Below, piece after piece: positions 1-9,069 of a stretch of DNA of 64,000 nt. Position 1 is the first letter of the stretch; every line of letters begins with the position of its first letter. A program made the translations under genes and the position numbers. Below the pieces are notes generated by a model that had not been told where the DNA came from, searched no databases, and was given only the letters and a program-made list of their open reading frames with translations. Source of the DNA: JAGVSR01 sp963825555 (GTDB taxonomy: Bacteria; Pseudomonadota; Alphaproteobacteria; Rhizobiales; Hyphomicrobiaceae); assembly GCA_963825555.1 (NCBI GenBank), contig CAWGTZ010000020.1:42759-106758 (forward strand), in the 5' to 3' direction.

Positions 1-631
1 GACCGCTCTCGCTCACATCGGGCGGTGTCTTATAAATCACGCGGACGAACTGCATGGGCAAAGTTGAGCCGCCGACTCCAATAGCCGGCTTACGGGCAGC
101 AATCGAACGCTGGAGGGATGACAGCGGGATTTTCAGAACACCAAGAAAATCGATGCCGTAGGGATTGAGCCACGTGCCGAGATATCGGTCCTCGTGAAAT
201 ACGAGGCACTTCCAATAGTAGTCCGGTACCTCGCGGACGGGAATCGACTTGTGATCGGGATTGGCCGTGTAGTTCCCAATCTCGATGGAGTGATCCGTAT
301 AGTTGACGTCGCGCACGCTATCCAGGCGCGGATCAAATGTGCCCACGAAGCTACCACGGCGATCGTAGATGGCGGTTGCCAGCCAGCGTTCGGCGTCGTA
401 GCGCAGCTTGTTGGAGATCGTGTACTGGCCGGTGATCGCCCGGATCGGGGCGACGACGTACACAAGAGAGACGGCAAAAAGAATGTAGACGAATCCCGCC
501 AGGATGACATGTCGCAGGGGGCCGAGGCGCGGATTGAAGGCGATCCATTCCATGAGGAACCGCCAAAGGATCACGGGAGCCCGCGTCAACGCCTCAAGGC
601 AGAGGCTAAGAAATTTTATTATGTATGTCAT
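1..631 (-). CDS. Glycosyltransferase family 51 / penicillin-binding protein, N-terminal part (runs off the window)
   Basis: Bifunctional or monofunctional peptidoglycan glycosyltransferases of this family polymerise lipid II on the outer face of the inner membrane. The reverse strand is open from an ATG at 631 to the window edge, giving 210 codons with no stop. A single membrane anchor lies at about residues 40-62 (HVILAGFVYILFAVSLVYVV). The donor-site signature follows: EDRYLGTW near residue 155 (family motif EDxxFxxH, here altered) and GGSTLPMQ near 190 (family motif GGSTITxQ). The altered EDRYLGTW/GGSTLPMQ suggests a divergent subgroup. The transpeptidase half, if present, lies outside the window. 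Weak AGG box 4 bases before the start. Divergent from the sigma factor gene to the right. Confidence 0.75.
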   Translation of the reverse strand, partial: MTYIIKFLSLCLEALTRAPVILWRFLMEWIAFNPRLGPLRHVILAGFVYILFAVSLVYVVAPIRAITGQYTISNKLRYDAERWLATAIYDRRGSFVGTFDPRLDSVRDVNYTDHSIEIGNYTANPDHKSIPVREVPDYYWKCLVFHEDRYLGTWLNPYGIDFLGVLKIPLSSLQRSIAARKPAIGVGGSTLPMQFVRVIYKTPPDVSESG

Positions 632-840
632 GGCCCTAGCGCAGCGCAGGACCCTGGTCGCCACCGCCACGGGTCCACGACGACTACCTCTAACCGTCGT
701 TTGTGGCACGGCCTCGGCCCGTTTGCGGCCGACCGATGTCCCTAGCATTGAGGAAAAACAGTGTTTCCTCGCGTGCGGACCGTGGAATATCCGTTGAGCG
801 GCGTCGTTCTCATTCCGAAGCGCCGCGGAGAGGGCATTCC

Positions 841-1383
841 GTGACGGAAGATGTAAGAGCCCGGATGATCGAGTTCCTGCCTCGTTTACGCAGGTTCGCA
901 TTCGCGCTCACGCGAAATATGGATGCAGCGGACGACCTCGTTCAAGACACGTGCGAGCGAGCTCTCGCACGCCTTGATCAGTGGGAACCTGGAACGAAAC
1001 TCGAGAGTTGGATGTATCGGATCGCGCAAAACCTATGGCTCGATCGGAAGCGGTCCGAAAAAGTCCGCGGCCACACCCTCGACATCGATGAGGCTGTGGG
1101 CGTTGAGGGTGAGGACGGCCGCACCGTTACCGAGAGCCGTCTGACGCTCGCCGCCGTTGGTAAGGGTATGGAACAGCTCCCCGCCGATCAGCAGGTTCTC
1201 ATCGCAATGGTCTGTATCGAAGGTCTATCCTACAAGGATGCCGCCGCTATCCTCAACGTCCCGATCGGCACGGTCATGAGCCGTTTGTCTCGCGCTCGCC
1301 AAGCCCTTTATCAGCATCTCGCCGCCGACTCCGGCAATGCCAACCCTCATATTCAGGAGCGCCTCAATGGTTCACGTTCCTGA
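841..1383 (+). CDS. ECF-family RNA polymerase sigma factor
   Basis: Extracytoplasmic-function sigma factor that would direct RNA polymerase to a small regulon under control of the next gene. The 180-residue product has region 2 (FLPRLRRFAFALTRN, then DDLVQDTCERAL and the tryptophan-rich LESWMYRIAQNLWLDRKR) and region 4 (LPADQQVLIAMVCIEGLSY followed by the helix-turn-helix around DAAAILNVPIGTVMSRLSRAR). The GTG at 841 is preferred because GGAGAG precedes it at about 10 bases and an upstream in-frame ATG at 703 would add 46 residues without family similarity. The stop overlaps the start of the anti-sigma gene by 17 bases, indicating translational coupling. No promoter was identified with confidence. 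Confidence 0.88.
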   Translation: MTEDVRARMIEFLPRLRRFAFALTRNMDAADDLVQDTCERALARLDQWEPGTKLESWMYRIAQNLWLDRKRSEKVRGHTLDIDEAVGVEGEDGRTVTESRLTLAAVGKGMEQLPADQQVLIAMVCIEGLSYKDAAAILNVPIGTVMSRLSRARQALYQHLAADSGNANPHIQERLNGSRS

Positions 1384-2233
1384 CGAATTCATCATGGCCT
1401 ATGCCGACGGGCAACTCTCCAACGAGGAGCGGGTGTGGCTTGAAGGCCTGCTCTCAAGCGATCCGCAGCTGCGCCAGAGGCTCGCACCTTTCCTAGCCAC
1501 CGGTCCCGACCAGTGGGGAGCCTTCGATGTGGTGATGAACGCGCCTGTTCCCGACCGGCTCCTGGAGACGATCCGATTGGCTGGAACAGCCGGGGCATCA
1601 TCGCAGACGGGCGCGGCGGCGCGGCGGAAGACTTCGCGTTCAGAGACGACAGGACCGCTGCAGCGCCTCGTGGATCGCATATTCCCTTCGGGATTCGGCC
1701 TGCAGCCGGCCTTTGGTTATGCAGCAACTCTTTTGGTTGGTATCGGTGCGGGCCTTGCAGCGTCCGGTCTGATGGATGGAACCCCCTCGGATGACGTGCT
1801 GCTGAAGGCCGACCGCACGGGCTTCGTCGCGTCGGGCCGTCTGCTGTCCGCCCTCGAAAAAACGCCGTCTGGCAAGGCGCCGGCCGTCGAAGGCGCGATC
1901 CAGCCCGTGCTTTCATTGCGTGATCAGGACGGCCGCTTCTGCCGTCAGTACGAAATTTTGTCCAAGAGAATGGATGGCCCGAAGGGGCTGGCCTGCCGGG
2001 AGGCAAACGGTGACTGGCGCATCACAGTTCTGACGGGCGGGCCCGAAACCAGCCCGATCGCCCGTCCAGCCAGCCAGGAAGATCAGACGCATGGTTCGTT
2101 CGGCACCATGGTGGATGCCGCAGTCAAGAGCCTACCCGGTCACGACGAGCTCTCGGCCGCCGAAGAGTTGTTCCTCATCGAAAAGGGTTGGGGCGTGGCT
2201 CCGGCTATTGGCAGCCAACCTAGCGCGGACTGA
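1367..2233 (+). CDS. Probable membrane anti-sigma factor
   Basis: Partner of the ECF sigma factor, expected to hold it at the membrane. The 288-residue product begins VPDEFIMAYADGQLSNEER, the usual short helical N-terminus of alphaproteobacterial anti-sigma proteins, has one membrane segment at about residues 115-136 (ATLLVGIGAGLAASGLM), and a periplasmic C-terminal half with one region around FCRQYEILS. The zinc motif HxxxCxxC of ZAS-type anti-sigma factors is not present. ATG at 1367 was chosen over 1337 because it matches the family N-terminus and overlaps the sigma stop. Function rests on position and topology, not on a recognised catalytic motif. Confidence 0.7.
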   Translation: MVHVPDEFIMAYADGQLSNEERVWLEGLLSSDPQLRQRLAPFLATGPDQWGAFDVVMNAPVPDRLLETIRLAGTAGASSQTGAAARRKTSRSETTGPLQRLVDRIFPSGFGLQPAFGYAATLLVGIGAGLAASGLMDGTPSDDVLLKADRTGFVASGRLLSALEKTPSGKAPAVEGAIQPVLSLRDQDGRFCRQYEILSKRMDGPKGLACREANGDWRITVLTGGPETSPIARPASQEDQTHGSFGTMVDAAVKSLPGHDELSAAEELFLIEKGWGVAPAIGSQPSAD

Positions 2234-2585
2234 GCCGCGGCAGCAGAAGATACAAAGAGGAGATCTGCAGTCCTTCCGCTCCCGACCCATATGAAATCGA
2301 ATTCACAACTCCCTGAGACAGGCCTCCACGCCCCATCTGATCCGCCCCGAAAAGATCGAGCCGGCGGCCTGTCGAACAGGAGACTTGGTGCTCCCCCGGC
2401 CAATGCCTTCCCGCACGGGCGATGGCCGGGGCGACACCAGGAATGGGGGATGGCCTAACCGCCCTCCTGGTCTTCTCCCCGATGCGAGGTCCGTTCTGCA
2501 CCCACCCCGGAAGCCCCCGCTGCCGGTTCGGATTGCGAGCGGACCTCAAGTCGTATTTCAAAGCCGCGCGAACGGCCACGGCACC
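2234..2585. other. Intergenic stretch without a supported gene
   Basis: This 350-base interval separates the convergent anti-sigma and moeA genes. Open frames cross it on both strands, but none has a ribosome-binding site or a recognisable protein. I see no clear hairpin with a T-run. Nothing further can be supported. Confidence 0.5.
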
Positions 2586-3881
2586 TCACCGTACGGCCGG
2601 CGTGATCCCGAACTCAGAGAATGGAATGAAGTCGACAAGATCGCCCTCAGCGACGTCGCTTGCACTTTCGGAAATGTCGATGAGGCCATCGGCGGCGCGA
2701 AGACCTGAGATCAGACCCGAGCCGTCGCGCGCATACTTCTCCACGGCGAGGCCAGTTGCCGTTTCGGACAGGATTCCACGCCAGAACTCGCGCCGTCCAA
2801 CCTTTCGATTCTGGAAGCAGAACGCCGCAGGCAGCTTGTAGCGGCGCGGCACCGGCCAGGCACCGCCGCCGAGCCGGCGCAGCAGCGGATGAGCGTACAT
2901 GAGCCCGCACACGAACACGGCCACAGGGTTGCCCGGCAGGCCGACCACGACCGTGGACCCGATTTCACCGAACATCATCGGACGACCGGGCTTGATGGCG
3001 ATCTGCCAGAAATGGCGCGAGCCCAGCTTCTCAAGGGCCGCGGCCATGTGATCCTCTTCGCCCTTGCTCGCACCGCCAGATGTCAGCACGACATCAAAGC
3101 AACGGGCAGCCTCCTGAAGCGTCGTCTCGACCAGAGCCGCATCGTCGGCCAAAATTCCAAGGCTTGTCACTTCAGCACCACACGTAGCCCCGAGCGCGAT
3201 CAGCATCGGCGCATTGGCATCGTACACTTCTCCTATTTCGATCGGTCCGCTACCGGGCGTGCGCACCTCATCACCCGTCGAAACAACGGCGATCCTCAGT
3301 CGCCGATAAACGGGAACATCCGCCACGCCGACCGAGGCGAGGGCCGCGAGATCCTGCGGTCTCAGCACGTGTCCCGGTTCGAAGAGCGTGGTGCCGGTTG
3401 CTACGTCTTCTCCGGCGTTGCGCACGTTTGCGCCGCGCTTGAGCCACCGAGGTAGGCGCACGCTCTGACCATCCGATGAAACTTCGCAATCCTCCTGCAT
3501 CGCCACGGTATCGGTGTCCGCAGGAAGCACCGCCCCGGTCAACGTCCGGATCACGCCGCCCGCCGGACGCATGTCACGGAAGGGATGGCCGGCGGCCGCC
3601 CGTCCCGCAATTGGCCAAGAGCGCTCCGGATTGGTAGCAACCTCCGCGGCCACGAATGCGTACCCATCGACGGCAGAGTTTGTGTGGAGGGGCACCGGTT
3701 GAGTCGCCAGGATTGCGCGTGCAAGAACCCGCCCTGAAGCCCGGTCGAGCGCGACGGTCTCTTCGGTAACAATGGGCTGAATTCGCTCGCGCAGGCGCTC
3801 TATGGCCTCGTCGTGGGTGATGAGCGTCCCTGCTGGTACGAAGCGAGACGAAGGCGTTGCATCGGGTGTCTTAACGACCAT
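2586..3881 (-). CDS. moeA: Molybdopterin molybdenumtransferase MoeA
   Basis: MoeA inserts molybdate into adenylylated molybdopterin, the last step of Moco synthesis, in the cytoplasm. The 431-residue product shows the family order: an N-terminal domain with ALDRASGRVLA and NSAVDGYAF, then the MogA-like domain with STGDEV, LTSGGASKGEEDH and the GLPGNPVAVFV segment, then a C-terminal barrel. Length fits the family. The ATG at 3881 is chosen; an in-frame TTG at 3950 would add 23 residues of unfamiliar sequence. Two other molybdenum-cofactor genes (mog at 45.3 kb and mocA at 51.6 kb) and one molybdoenzyme pair (52.9-55.6 kb) lie elsewhere in the window. Confidence 0.9.
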   Translation of the reverse strand: MVVKTPDATPSSRFVPAGTLITHDEAIERLRERIQPIVTEETVALDRASGRVLARAILATQPVPLHTNSAVDGYAFVAAEVATNPERSWPIAGRAAAGHPFRDMRPAGGVIRTLTGAVLPADTDTVAMQEDCEVSSDGQSVRLPRWLKRGANVRNAGEDVATGTTLFEPGHVLRPQDLAALASVGVADVPVYRRLRIAVVSTGDEVRTPGSGPIEIGEVYDANAPMLIALGATCGAEVTSLGILADDAALVETTLQEAARCFDVVLTSGGASKGEEDHMAAALEKLGSRHFWQIAIKPGRPMMFGEIGSTVVVGLPGNPVAVFVCGLMYAHPLLRRLGGGAWPVPRRYKLPAAFCFQNRKVGRREFWRGILSETATGLAVEKYARDGSGLISGLRAADGLIDISESASDVAEGDLVDFIPFSEFGITPAVR

Positions 3882-4067
3882 CAGAGCAATCTGTGTGGCT
3901 GAGAAAGCGGGTTTAGATTGCGGTATGCGCAAACTTCCAGGCCCATGCAAGGGCCTGCAATCCGCGTAGCAGCAGATGGCTCACAACTTGAGCGGAAAAT
4001 AACCGCTCATGGACGGCACTCCCTGGTTTGCCGCGGAGGCAAACCATGGTCTCTCCCTGCAGGTACG

Positions 4068-4160
4068 TCAGAACGCGTTCAGGAGAACAAAGAGCCCCAC
4101 CCCAACGGCCGGCCCCAACATGGATGCCAGCACGAGCACGAGAAACGATTTACCCGCCAT
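4068..4160 (-). CDS. Possible 30-residue single-pass membrane peptide
   Basis: A short frame begins ATG at 4160 and encodes MAGKSFLVLVLASML followed by a second hydrophobic stretch (VGVGLFVLLNAF), that is, a single membrane segment with a positive N-terminus. A GGGG stretch sits about 9 bases before the start. It lies alone in the 570-base space between moeA and the ATPase gene. Very short hydrophobic frames arise by chance, so this is a weak call without homologues at hand. Confidence 0.3.
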   Translation of the reverse strand: MAGKSFLVLVLASMLGPAVGVGLFVLLNAF

Positions 4161-4455
4161 AACACAACCCCGCACACAACTGTCGGCCTCCGCCGACAAA
4201 ATGTCCTCGACGTCTTCCCCCACGTCTCGGACGAAACTCGATCCATCGGAGCGTCCACGCCCTGTCGCCCTTTTGGATCACAAACAATTTATACTGGAAA
4301 AACTCAGTTGGATCGGCCTTTTCTCAATTCCGTCACAATGTGATCTCGCATGGGCGAATGTGATGATGCGGCGCACCATTTTCACGTCTCTTGGCCCGAT
4401 GCCTTTGTTTTGATTGCAAATATCGCAGCCGCTTAAAAGTGCGGACTGACCCAAA
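4161..4455. other. Intergenic region downstream of the ATPase gene
   Basis: No supported gene. The base composition is more AT-rich than the flanks (for example around 4270-4330 and 4400-4440), which fits regulatory or untranscribed DNA. No clear terminator for the ATPase gene was seen. Confidence 0.4.
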
Positions 4456-7400
4456 TCAGCGCACATCGAACAATCGAAGTTGTTTTTCGTCCTGACCCTT
4501 GGTCTCGAAAGCCAGCTGCTCGATCCGGTCGAATGGCACCTGTTCGGCCTCGATGAGCGAGCGCTGCGCCTTCATCGACCGCACCAACCCCTCCTGCACG
4601 AGGTGGAATTCGCCGACGGTCTGGTGGGGCAGAACCGCCGCCGGATCGAGCCCGCTTTCGCTCTGGAACGCCGCTTTGAGCTTGCGCAGCGCCGTGTCTT
4701 CCCGGACGCGCCCAATGAACCAGCTCGTGATCTGATCCCGGCTCTTGTAATCGAGGTCACCTGGCGACTGGGTGGCCAGCATCAGGCCCAGTCCCGCAGA
4801 GCGGGCCCGCTTCAAGAGGCTCTGGAGCGGCTCGGCAGTCGCCGGCTTGGCATTGGCTGGAATGTAAAGGTCCGCTTCGTCGAACATGACAACGGCCTGC
4901 AGCTCATCGTTCGGGTTACGCTGGCAGAAGCGCAGCGCTTCGGAAAGAAACTGAGAGACCCAGAACAGGATGTTCTCATTGTCTCCCAGGAAACCCGTAT
5001 AGATGATGGAAAGCCGCGTGCGGCCATCGCGGGCAAAAGGCCCAAGTCCGAGAAGGCTTTCCATGCGCAGGCTTTCGCCCCCGCCCTCGAATAGCGCCGC
5101 GTTCCGGTGCCGGAGACTGTCGAGCTGGGCCACGAGATCGCGCCTGATCTTCCCCGACGGATCCATGCGCTGCGTCAGATCGGTAAGCTCCGGATCCTCG
5201 TCCTCGAGAAGCGCGATGAGATCGGCCAGCGTCACCTCGCGGCTGTAACGCGAGCCGAGAATTCGAAGGGCCACCGACAGTGTGCCCGACTGCTTTTGAT
5301 GCGTTGCAGAGTTCTTGAGATGCAGCATCTCGCCCAGCGCGGCAGCCGACAGGTTGGCGAGAAGCTGCTGCTCGTGCTCAGGCAGCTCGTTGATGCCGTT
5401 AGGCAGCAGGGTGATCGAGATCGGACGTCCGGACGCCCGGCCCGGCGTATAGACGGCCACGTCGATCGCATCGGCCAGCTTTTCGCGTTCGGCGCGCCGT
5501 TCGGTGAACTCATCATCGTTGGCGCGCCACACATCGGGATTGGCGTAAGAACAAAGATCGCCCTTGCGATCGAGGAGCACCGCCGGGATTCCCCGCAGGA
5601 GAAGCTGCTCGATAATACACAACGCGAGTGTCGTCTTGCCCGAACCCGAACCACCGAGCACTGCCGCATGGCGCTTCAGGACATTCTTATTGAGCGTAAT
5701 GGGCTTTAACCGGCCGCCGTTCTCGCGGCCTGCCAGTATGCTTTCAGCCGATGAGCCGTTCTCGTCCAGAATGACCGAGAGTGGCAGTTCGTCGTCATTC
5801 GCCGGAAGAGGCTCGCTCTCACCCTCACTCCAGGATGAGGCCCATCCCGGCGCCGCCGGCGTGGCAGCATCGGCATCCGCCGCGAGGGGCGCGAACGAAG
5901 CAGCGTCGTTCGTGGCCGCTGCGGTCGCCTCCTCGGACTTGCCGGCTGCGCGCGGCAGGCTCCGGCCCAACAGGTCGAGCCGCAAGAGCTGAATGACCAC
6001 CATGATATTGGAGAGCAGACGAGCCTCTTCGAACCACAGCCCGAAGCCCGGATCGTGTCGGTGATGCGCGTGGAACTCGCGCACTGTCATGATGCGCTCC
6101 CACTCGGGAATTGGCACGATGATCTGGCGACCGCCGCTCTCGCGGAATTTGCGCATGGCCTGCGCGGTTTGGTTCTTGCCATTGGGCGGGAAGTCGGATG
6201 CTCGCAGCATGAAGCAAGCCTTGCCCGCCATCGCCGGGAGCACCTTGTCAAGCTGGCGCTTCAGGCCACCTCCCTGGGTCTTGCGGTTACACAGGAAGAC
6301 ACGGGCCTCGGCTGCATGCCCCGTTTTCTTATGCCGTATGACAAGGTCGATTGCCGGCAGATCATCGGCGAGGTCGAGCCGGTTCGTCGCAAGAAGGATC
6401 TCGCCGCCCCATTCGTCCTTGGCCAGCGTCAGGCCGGCAGTCAGGACATCGAGCAACTCATGATCGTCGGAGGGAATTTCCGCTTCGGATGCATTCTGGA
6501 AACGCTCCCACATCTCGCGATAGTCCACGGGCGCGGCGGACCGGCGTCCCGCACCCTGGTCCGAATCCCCGAAAATGCCGCCCAGCACGGAGGCGAGCGT
6601 GGAGGCCCAGGCCGCGCCATCTTCGGCGACCGGCTCGTCCGAATCGCCGTTGACCTGCTCTCTTAGGCGCGATTGCGCATGCTCCAGAAGCCGCCGGGTG
6701 GACAGCCCGCCGAACTCCTCGAAGAACTGCGGCCCGAAGAACTGCGTTGGATCGGGGTACCCAAGACCGTCTACCTTGGCATCTGCCTCGTACTGCAGAC
6801 GCTTCGCGATGATGAGACGGGCCTCTTCGGGCGTGCGGCTTTCCAGGAGCGCCACAGGACCGGCCTTCTCGATACGGTCGATGTAAGACTGGGGCAGCGC
6901 GCCGCGCACCTGACCATAGAAATCATCGAGGCATGAGATGATGACGACTGCGTTGGTCAGGCGGTTGGCGATCTGGATGAGATCGCGTACGGCCTTCTGG
7001 AAGCGCTCCTCCGCGTCGTCAAAGAAGCGCAGATCCTCCACCTGATCGATGGCGAAGACGAGCGCGGCCTTCTCGACCGTCCAGATGAGCTTGCCTAGCG
7101 AGGTGATGATCTCAAAGGCGCGATCCTCGCCCGTGTTAGGATCGAGCGCTGCGACGGCCTGATGCGCGAAAGTCGTCAACTGGCGCCCGTTGAGGTACTG
7201 GCGCACGCGCTGGTCGATGCGCGGGTCCCGCCGCTCCAGATACAGCAGCGCGCGCACGATATTGATGTCGAGTTCTTCGTTGGCGAGCTTCGGGGAAGCG
7301 ACGATCTCGTCGGCGAGCCGCAGCACGAGATGGGCAAGCTCGTCCTCGTCAAGCGCGGCTTCGCGCAGATGCTCCAGATCCTTGTCAGGCAGAACGGCGT

Positions 7401-7854
7401 TATCGGACACGAGCTTGGTCGTCAGCCGCGTCAGCGCGCTCTCACCGGGGGTGTCAGGGTCGTAAGACTTCTCCAGTGAGTGCACGAGCCGGCGCAGGTA
7501 ATAATCGGCATAGTTCGAGATGTCGGGCGTCATCTGCGCATAGCCAAAATAGGCCGTGCCCGTGCGGTGGGACGACGTGCGCAGCGCGCGAAGAAGATGC
7601 GTCTTGCCAGCACCAGACTGGCCATGAAACAGCAGAATCCGGGCCTGATTGGCGCCACCGGCGCCGGACGCTACAGAGCGCAGCGTTTCGCTGAACTTCA
7701 AGCGTGCCTTCGAATGCACCTCGCCGACATCGACGGGATCTGCCCGCCAGATATCGTCTTCCCAGGTGATCGAATGCTCGAAAGCGTGGGCCAACTCGTC
7801 CGCCGCCCAATCCTTCGACGCTTCGCTCGCAGTTTCCTTACCCATCAAACCCAT
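4456..7854 (-). CDS. Dual P-loop ATPase: AAA-like N-terminal module plus HerA/VirD4-like C-terminal module
   Basis: A 1132-residue protein with two separate nucleotide-binding modules. Module 1 has Walker A GQSGAGKT at residues 78-85, Walker B around LVFAIDQVEDL (265-275), and a winged-helix-like FGGLSTRRLLEHAQ at about 382-395, resembling Orc/Cdc6- or STAND-type AAA proteins. A middle region (about 450-610) has no family I recognise. After an Ala/Asp/Glu-rich linker, module 2 has Walker A GGSGSGKTT (734-742), the HerA-like LLDRKGDLCSY, Walker B VVMFDEADLYIP (988-999) and LATQSPGDLDY, typical of HerA/FtsK/VirD4 translocases. Such proteins usually move or process DNA. The gene starts 36 bases after its partner and is probably co-transcribed. 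A role in genome defence or DNA repair is inference only. Confidence 0.75.
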   Translation of the reverse strand: MGLMGKETASEASKDWAADELAHAFEHSITWEDDIWRADPVDVGEVHSKARLKFSETLRSVASGAGGANQARILLFHGQSGAGKTHLLRALRTSSHRTGTAYFGYAQMTPDISNYADYYLRRLVHSLEKSYDPDTPGESALTRLTTKLVSDNAVLPDKDLEHLREAALDEDELAHLVLRLADEIVASPKLANEELDINIVRALLYLERRDPRIDQRVRQYLNGRQLTTFAHQAVAALDPNTGEDRAFEIITSLGKLIWTVEKAALVFAIDQVEDLRFFDDAEERFQKAVRDLIQIANRLTNAVVIISCLDDFYGQVRGALPQSYIDRIEKAGPVALLESRTPEEARLIIAKRLQYEADAKVDGLGYPDPTQFFGPQFFEEFGGLSTRRLLEHAQSRLREQVNGDSDEPVAEDGAAWASTLASVLGGIFGDSDQGAGRRSAAPVDYREMWERFQNASEAEIPSDDHELLDVLTAGLTLAKDEWGGEILLATNRLDLADDLPAIDLVIRHKKTGHAAEARVFLCNRKTQGGGLKRQLDKVLPAMAGKACFMLRASDFPPNGKNQTAQAMRKFRESGGRQIIVPIPEWERIMTVREFHAHHRHDPGFGLWFEEARLLSNIMVVIQLLRLDLLGRSLPRAAGKSEEATAAATNDAASFAPLAADADAATPAAPGWASSWSEGESEPLPANDDELPLSVILDENGSSAESILAGRENGGRLKPITLNKNVLKRHAAVLGGSGSGKTTLALCIIEQLLLRGIPAVLLDRKGDLCSYANPDVWRANDDEFTERRAEREKLADAIDVAVYTPGRASGRPISITLLPNGINELPEHEQQLLANLSAAALGEMLHLKNSATHQKQSGTLSVALRILGSRYSREVTLADLIALLEDEDPELTDLTQRMDPSGKIRRDLVAQLDSLRHRNAALFEGGGESLRMESLLGLGPFARDGRTRLSIIYTGFLGDNENILFWVSQFLSEALRFCQRNPNDELQAVVMFDEADLYIPANAKPATAEPLQSLLKRARSAGLGLMLATQSPGDLDYKSRDQITSWFIGRVREDTALRKLKAAFQSESGLDPAAVLPHQTVGEFHLVQEGLVRSMKAQRSLIEAEQVPFDRIEQLAFETKGQDEKQLRLFDVR

Positions 7855-7890
7855 TGCGACCCATACCTCGACGCGATGAAATTCCTTGCG

Positions 7891-9069
7891 TCATTCCTCG
7901 ACGCGGACGTAGTGCCAGATCGTATTGCGGTCAGGCGTGGCTGACCGCTCGATCTCTTGCCTCTGATCCTTACTTCTCAAGTCGGCGTTCGCCAGCGCGA
8001 GCGCGCCGCGGCGGTGCGCCTCCGTCAGCATGCATTTGAACTCGATCTCGGAGAGCCCCCAAATCTCCTTCTCCACCCGAATCGCATCCCACACTTGTGA
8101 GATAAACGCCTTACGGTTCCCGGGCCACCCCTGCGCCTTGTGACCGGCGACGCGGCGAACGGCTTGGGCGAATTCTTCGAGTCCCGGACGCGGGGCAGGG
8201 CCGTTGGCCTTGGGCGTCGCGTCGTTGGCAGCGGTCTCCACAAGGCGGGCGGGCGCGACAGGTGCGGATGTGCTCGTCGGCATACACGGCTTTGCAGCGC
8301 GCTGCCGCGATGGGGCTGCGTCTAGAAGCGTCGTCACGAAGCGGCGAAGCAACGCGAGACGCAGGGCTTCCGGATCGGTCTGCGGCGCACCCACGGCATC
8401 GGCGGCCAATTGCGCAATCAGCTTGGCGTCGGTGGGGAATTCGCGTGGGGAAGCAGCGAGCTGACCCGCAAGGGTGCGGGCGGCCTTGGACGGCAATCCC
8501 GACCCCTTGGAAAAGCCCGCCTTGATCTTGTTTCCGAAGGCGCGCTCAAGTGCCACGAGCGCCAACTGCGCGCGCAGCTTGGCGTCGGGAATGTTCTTCT
8601 TGCCCTTGATACCGTAGCTTTTCTGAAGGATCAGGGTGCGCAGGCCTTCCGGGCGCACCAGCGCCTTCTTGCGAGCAGCGGTCTCGCGCCCCAGACCAAG
8701 CGCCTTGGCCACCAACGCGATGTCGCGCACGGCATCCCAGGCCGTCGGACCCGCCGCACCCGTTTCGAGAAAGGCCACGGCCTCCCGCCGCCCCTCTTCC
8801 GTGGCGGACCACCGGCCCCGCATTTCTCTGGCCAGGCCCGCCGATGCGAGGCTCCCTCCGGCCGCCTCGATGGCCGCGCGGATCTCTGCCGGCGAAAGCT
8901 TATGCTGGAGCATCGGCCCGAGTTCGCGCGCCATCTCCGCACGCGTTGCGCCGCCATCGCAGGCAATCCGCGCGAGCACGAGAAGATCGATTGGACCGAC
9001 GGCGACAACGCGGGCGGTATCTATCACCGCCTCGCCTGCTCGTGCGGGCATGGGTTGGGCCTCCCTCAT
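7891..9069 (-). CDS. Unknown protein paired with the dual ATPase (winged-helix-like)
   Basis: This 392-residue protein is not recognised as a named family. The N-terminal part (residues 20-115) reads like a winged helix: a helix-rich stretch ARIACDGGATRAEMARELG, then LSPAEIRAAIEAAGGSLASAG and a basic wing. The middle (about 140-200) is rich in Lys, including QKSYGIKGKKNIPDAKLRAQ. A Pro/Ala linker near 270-310 leads to a conserved-looking C-terminal domain with VWDAIRVEKEIWGLSEIEF and WHYVRVEE. It precedes the dual ATPase on the same strand, so the two likely form an operon, with this protein as a DNA- or target-binding subunit. That role is inference. Confidence 0.55.
   Translation of the reverse strand: MREAQPMPARAGEAVIDTARVVAVGPIDLLVLARIACDGGATRAEMARELGPMLQHKLSPAEIRAAIEAAGGSLASAGLAREMRGRWSATEEGRREAVAFLETGAAGPTAWDAVRDIALVAKALGLGRETAARKKALVRPEGLRTLILQKSYGIKGKKNIPDAKLRAQLALVALERAFGNKIKAGFSKGSGLPSKAARTLAGQLAASPREFPTDAKLIAQLAADAVGAPQTDPEALRLALLRRFVTTLLDAAPSRQRAAKPCMPTSTSAPVAPARLVETAANDATPKANGPAPRPGLEEFAQAVRRVAGHKAQGWPGNRKAFISQVWDAIRVEKEIWGLSEIEFKCMLTEAHRRGALALANADLRSKDQRQEIERSATPDRNTIWHYVRVEE

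Noticed and set aside
194..745. 183-codon frame opposite the GT51 gene at the left edge
   Set aside because: The minus strand encodes the signature GGSTLPMQ and a membrane anchor; the plus frame is a shadow.
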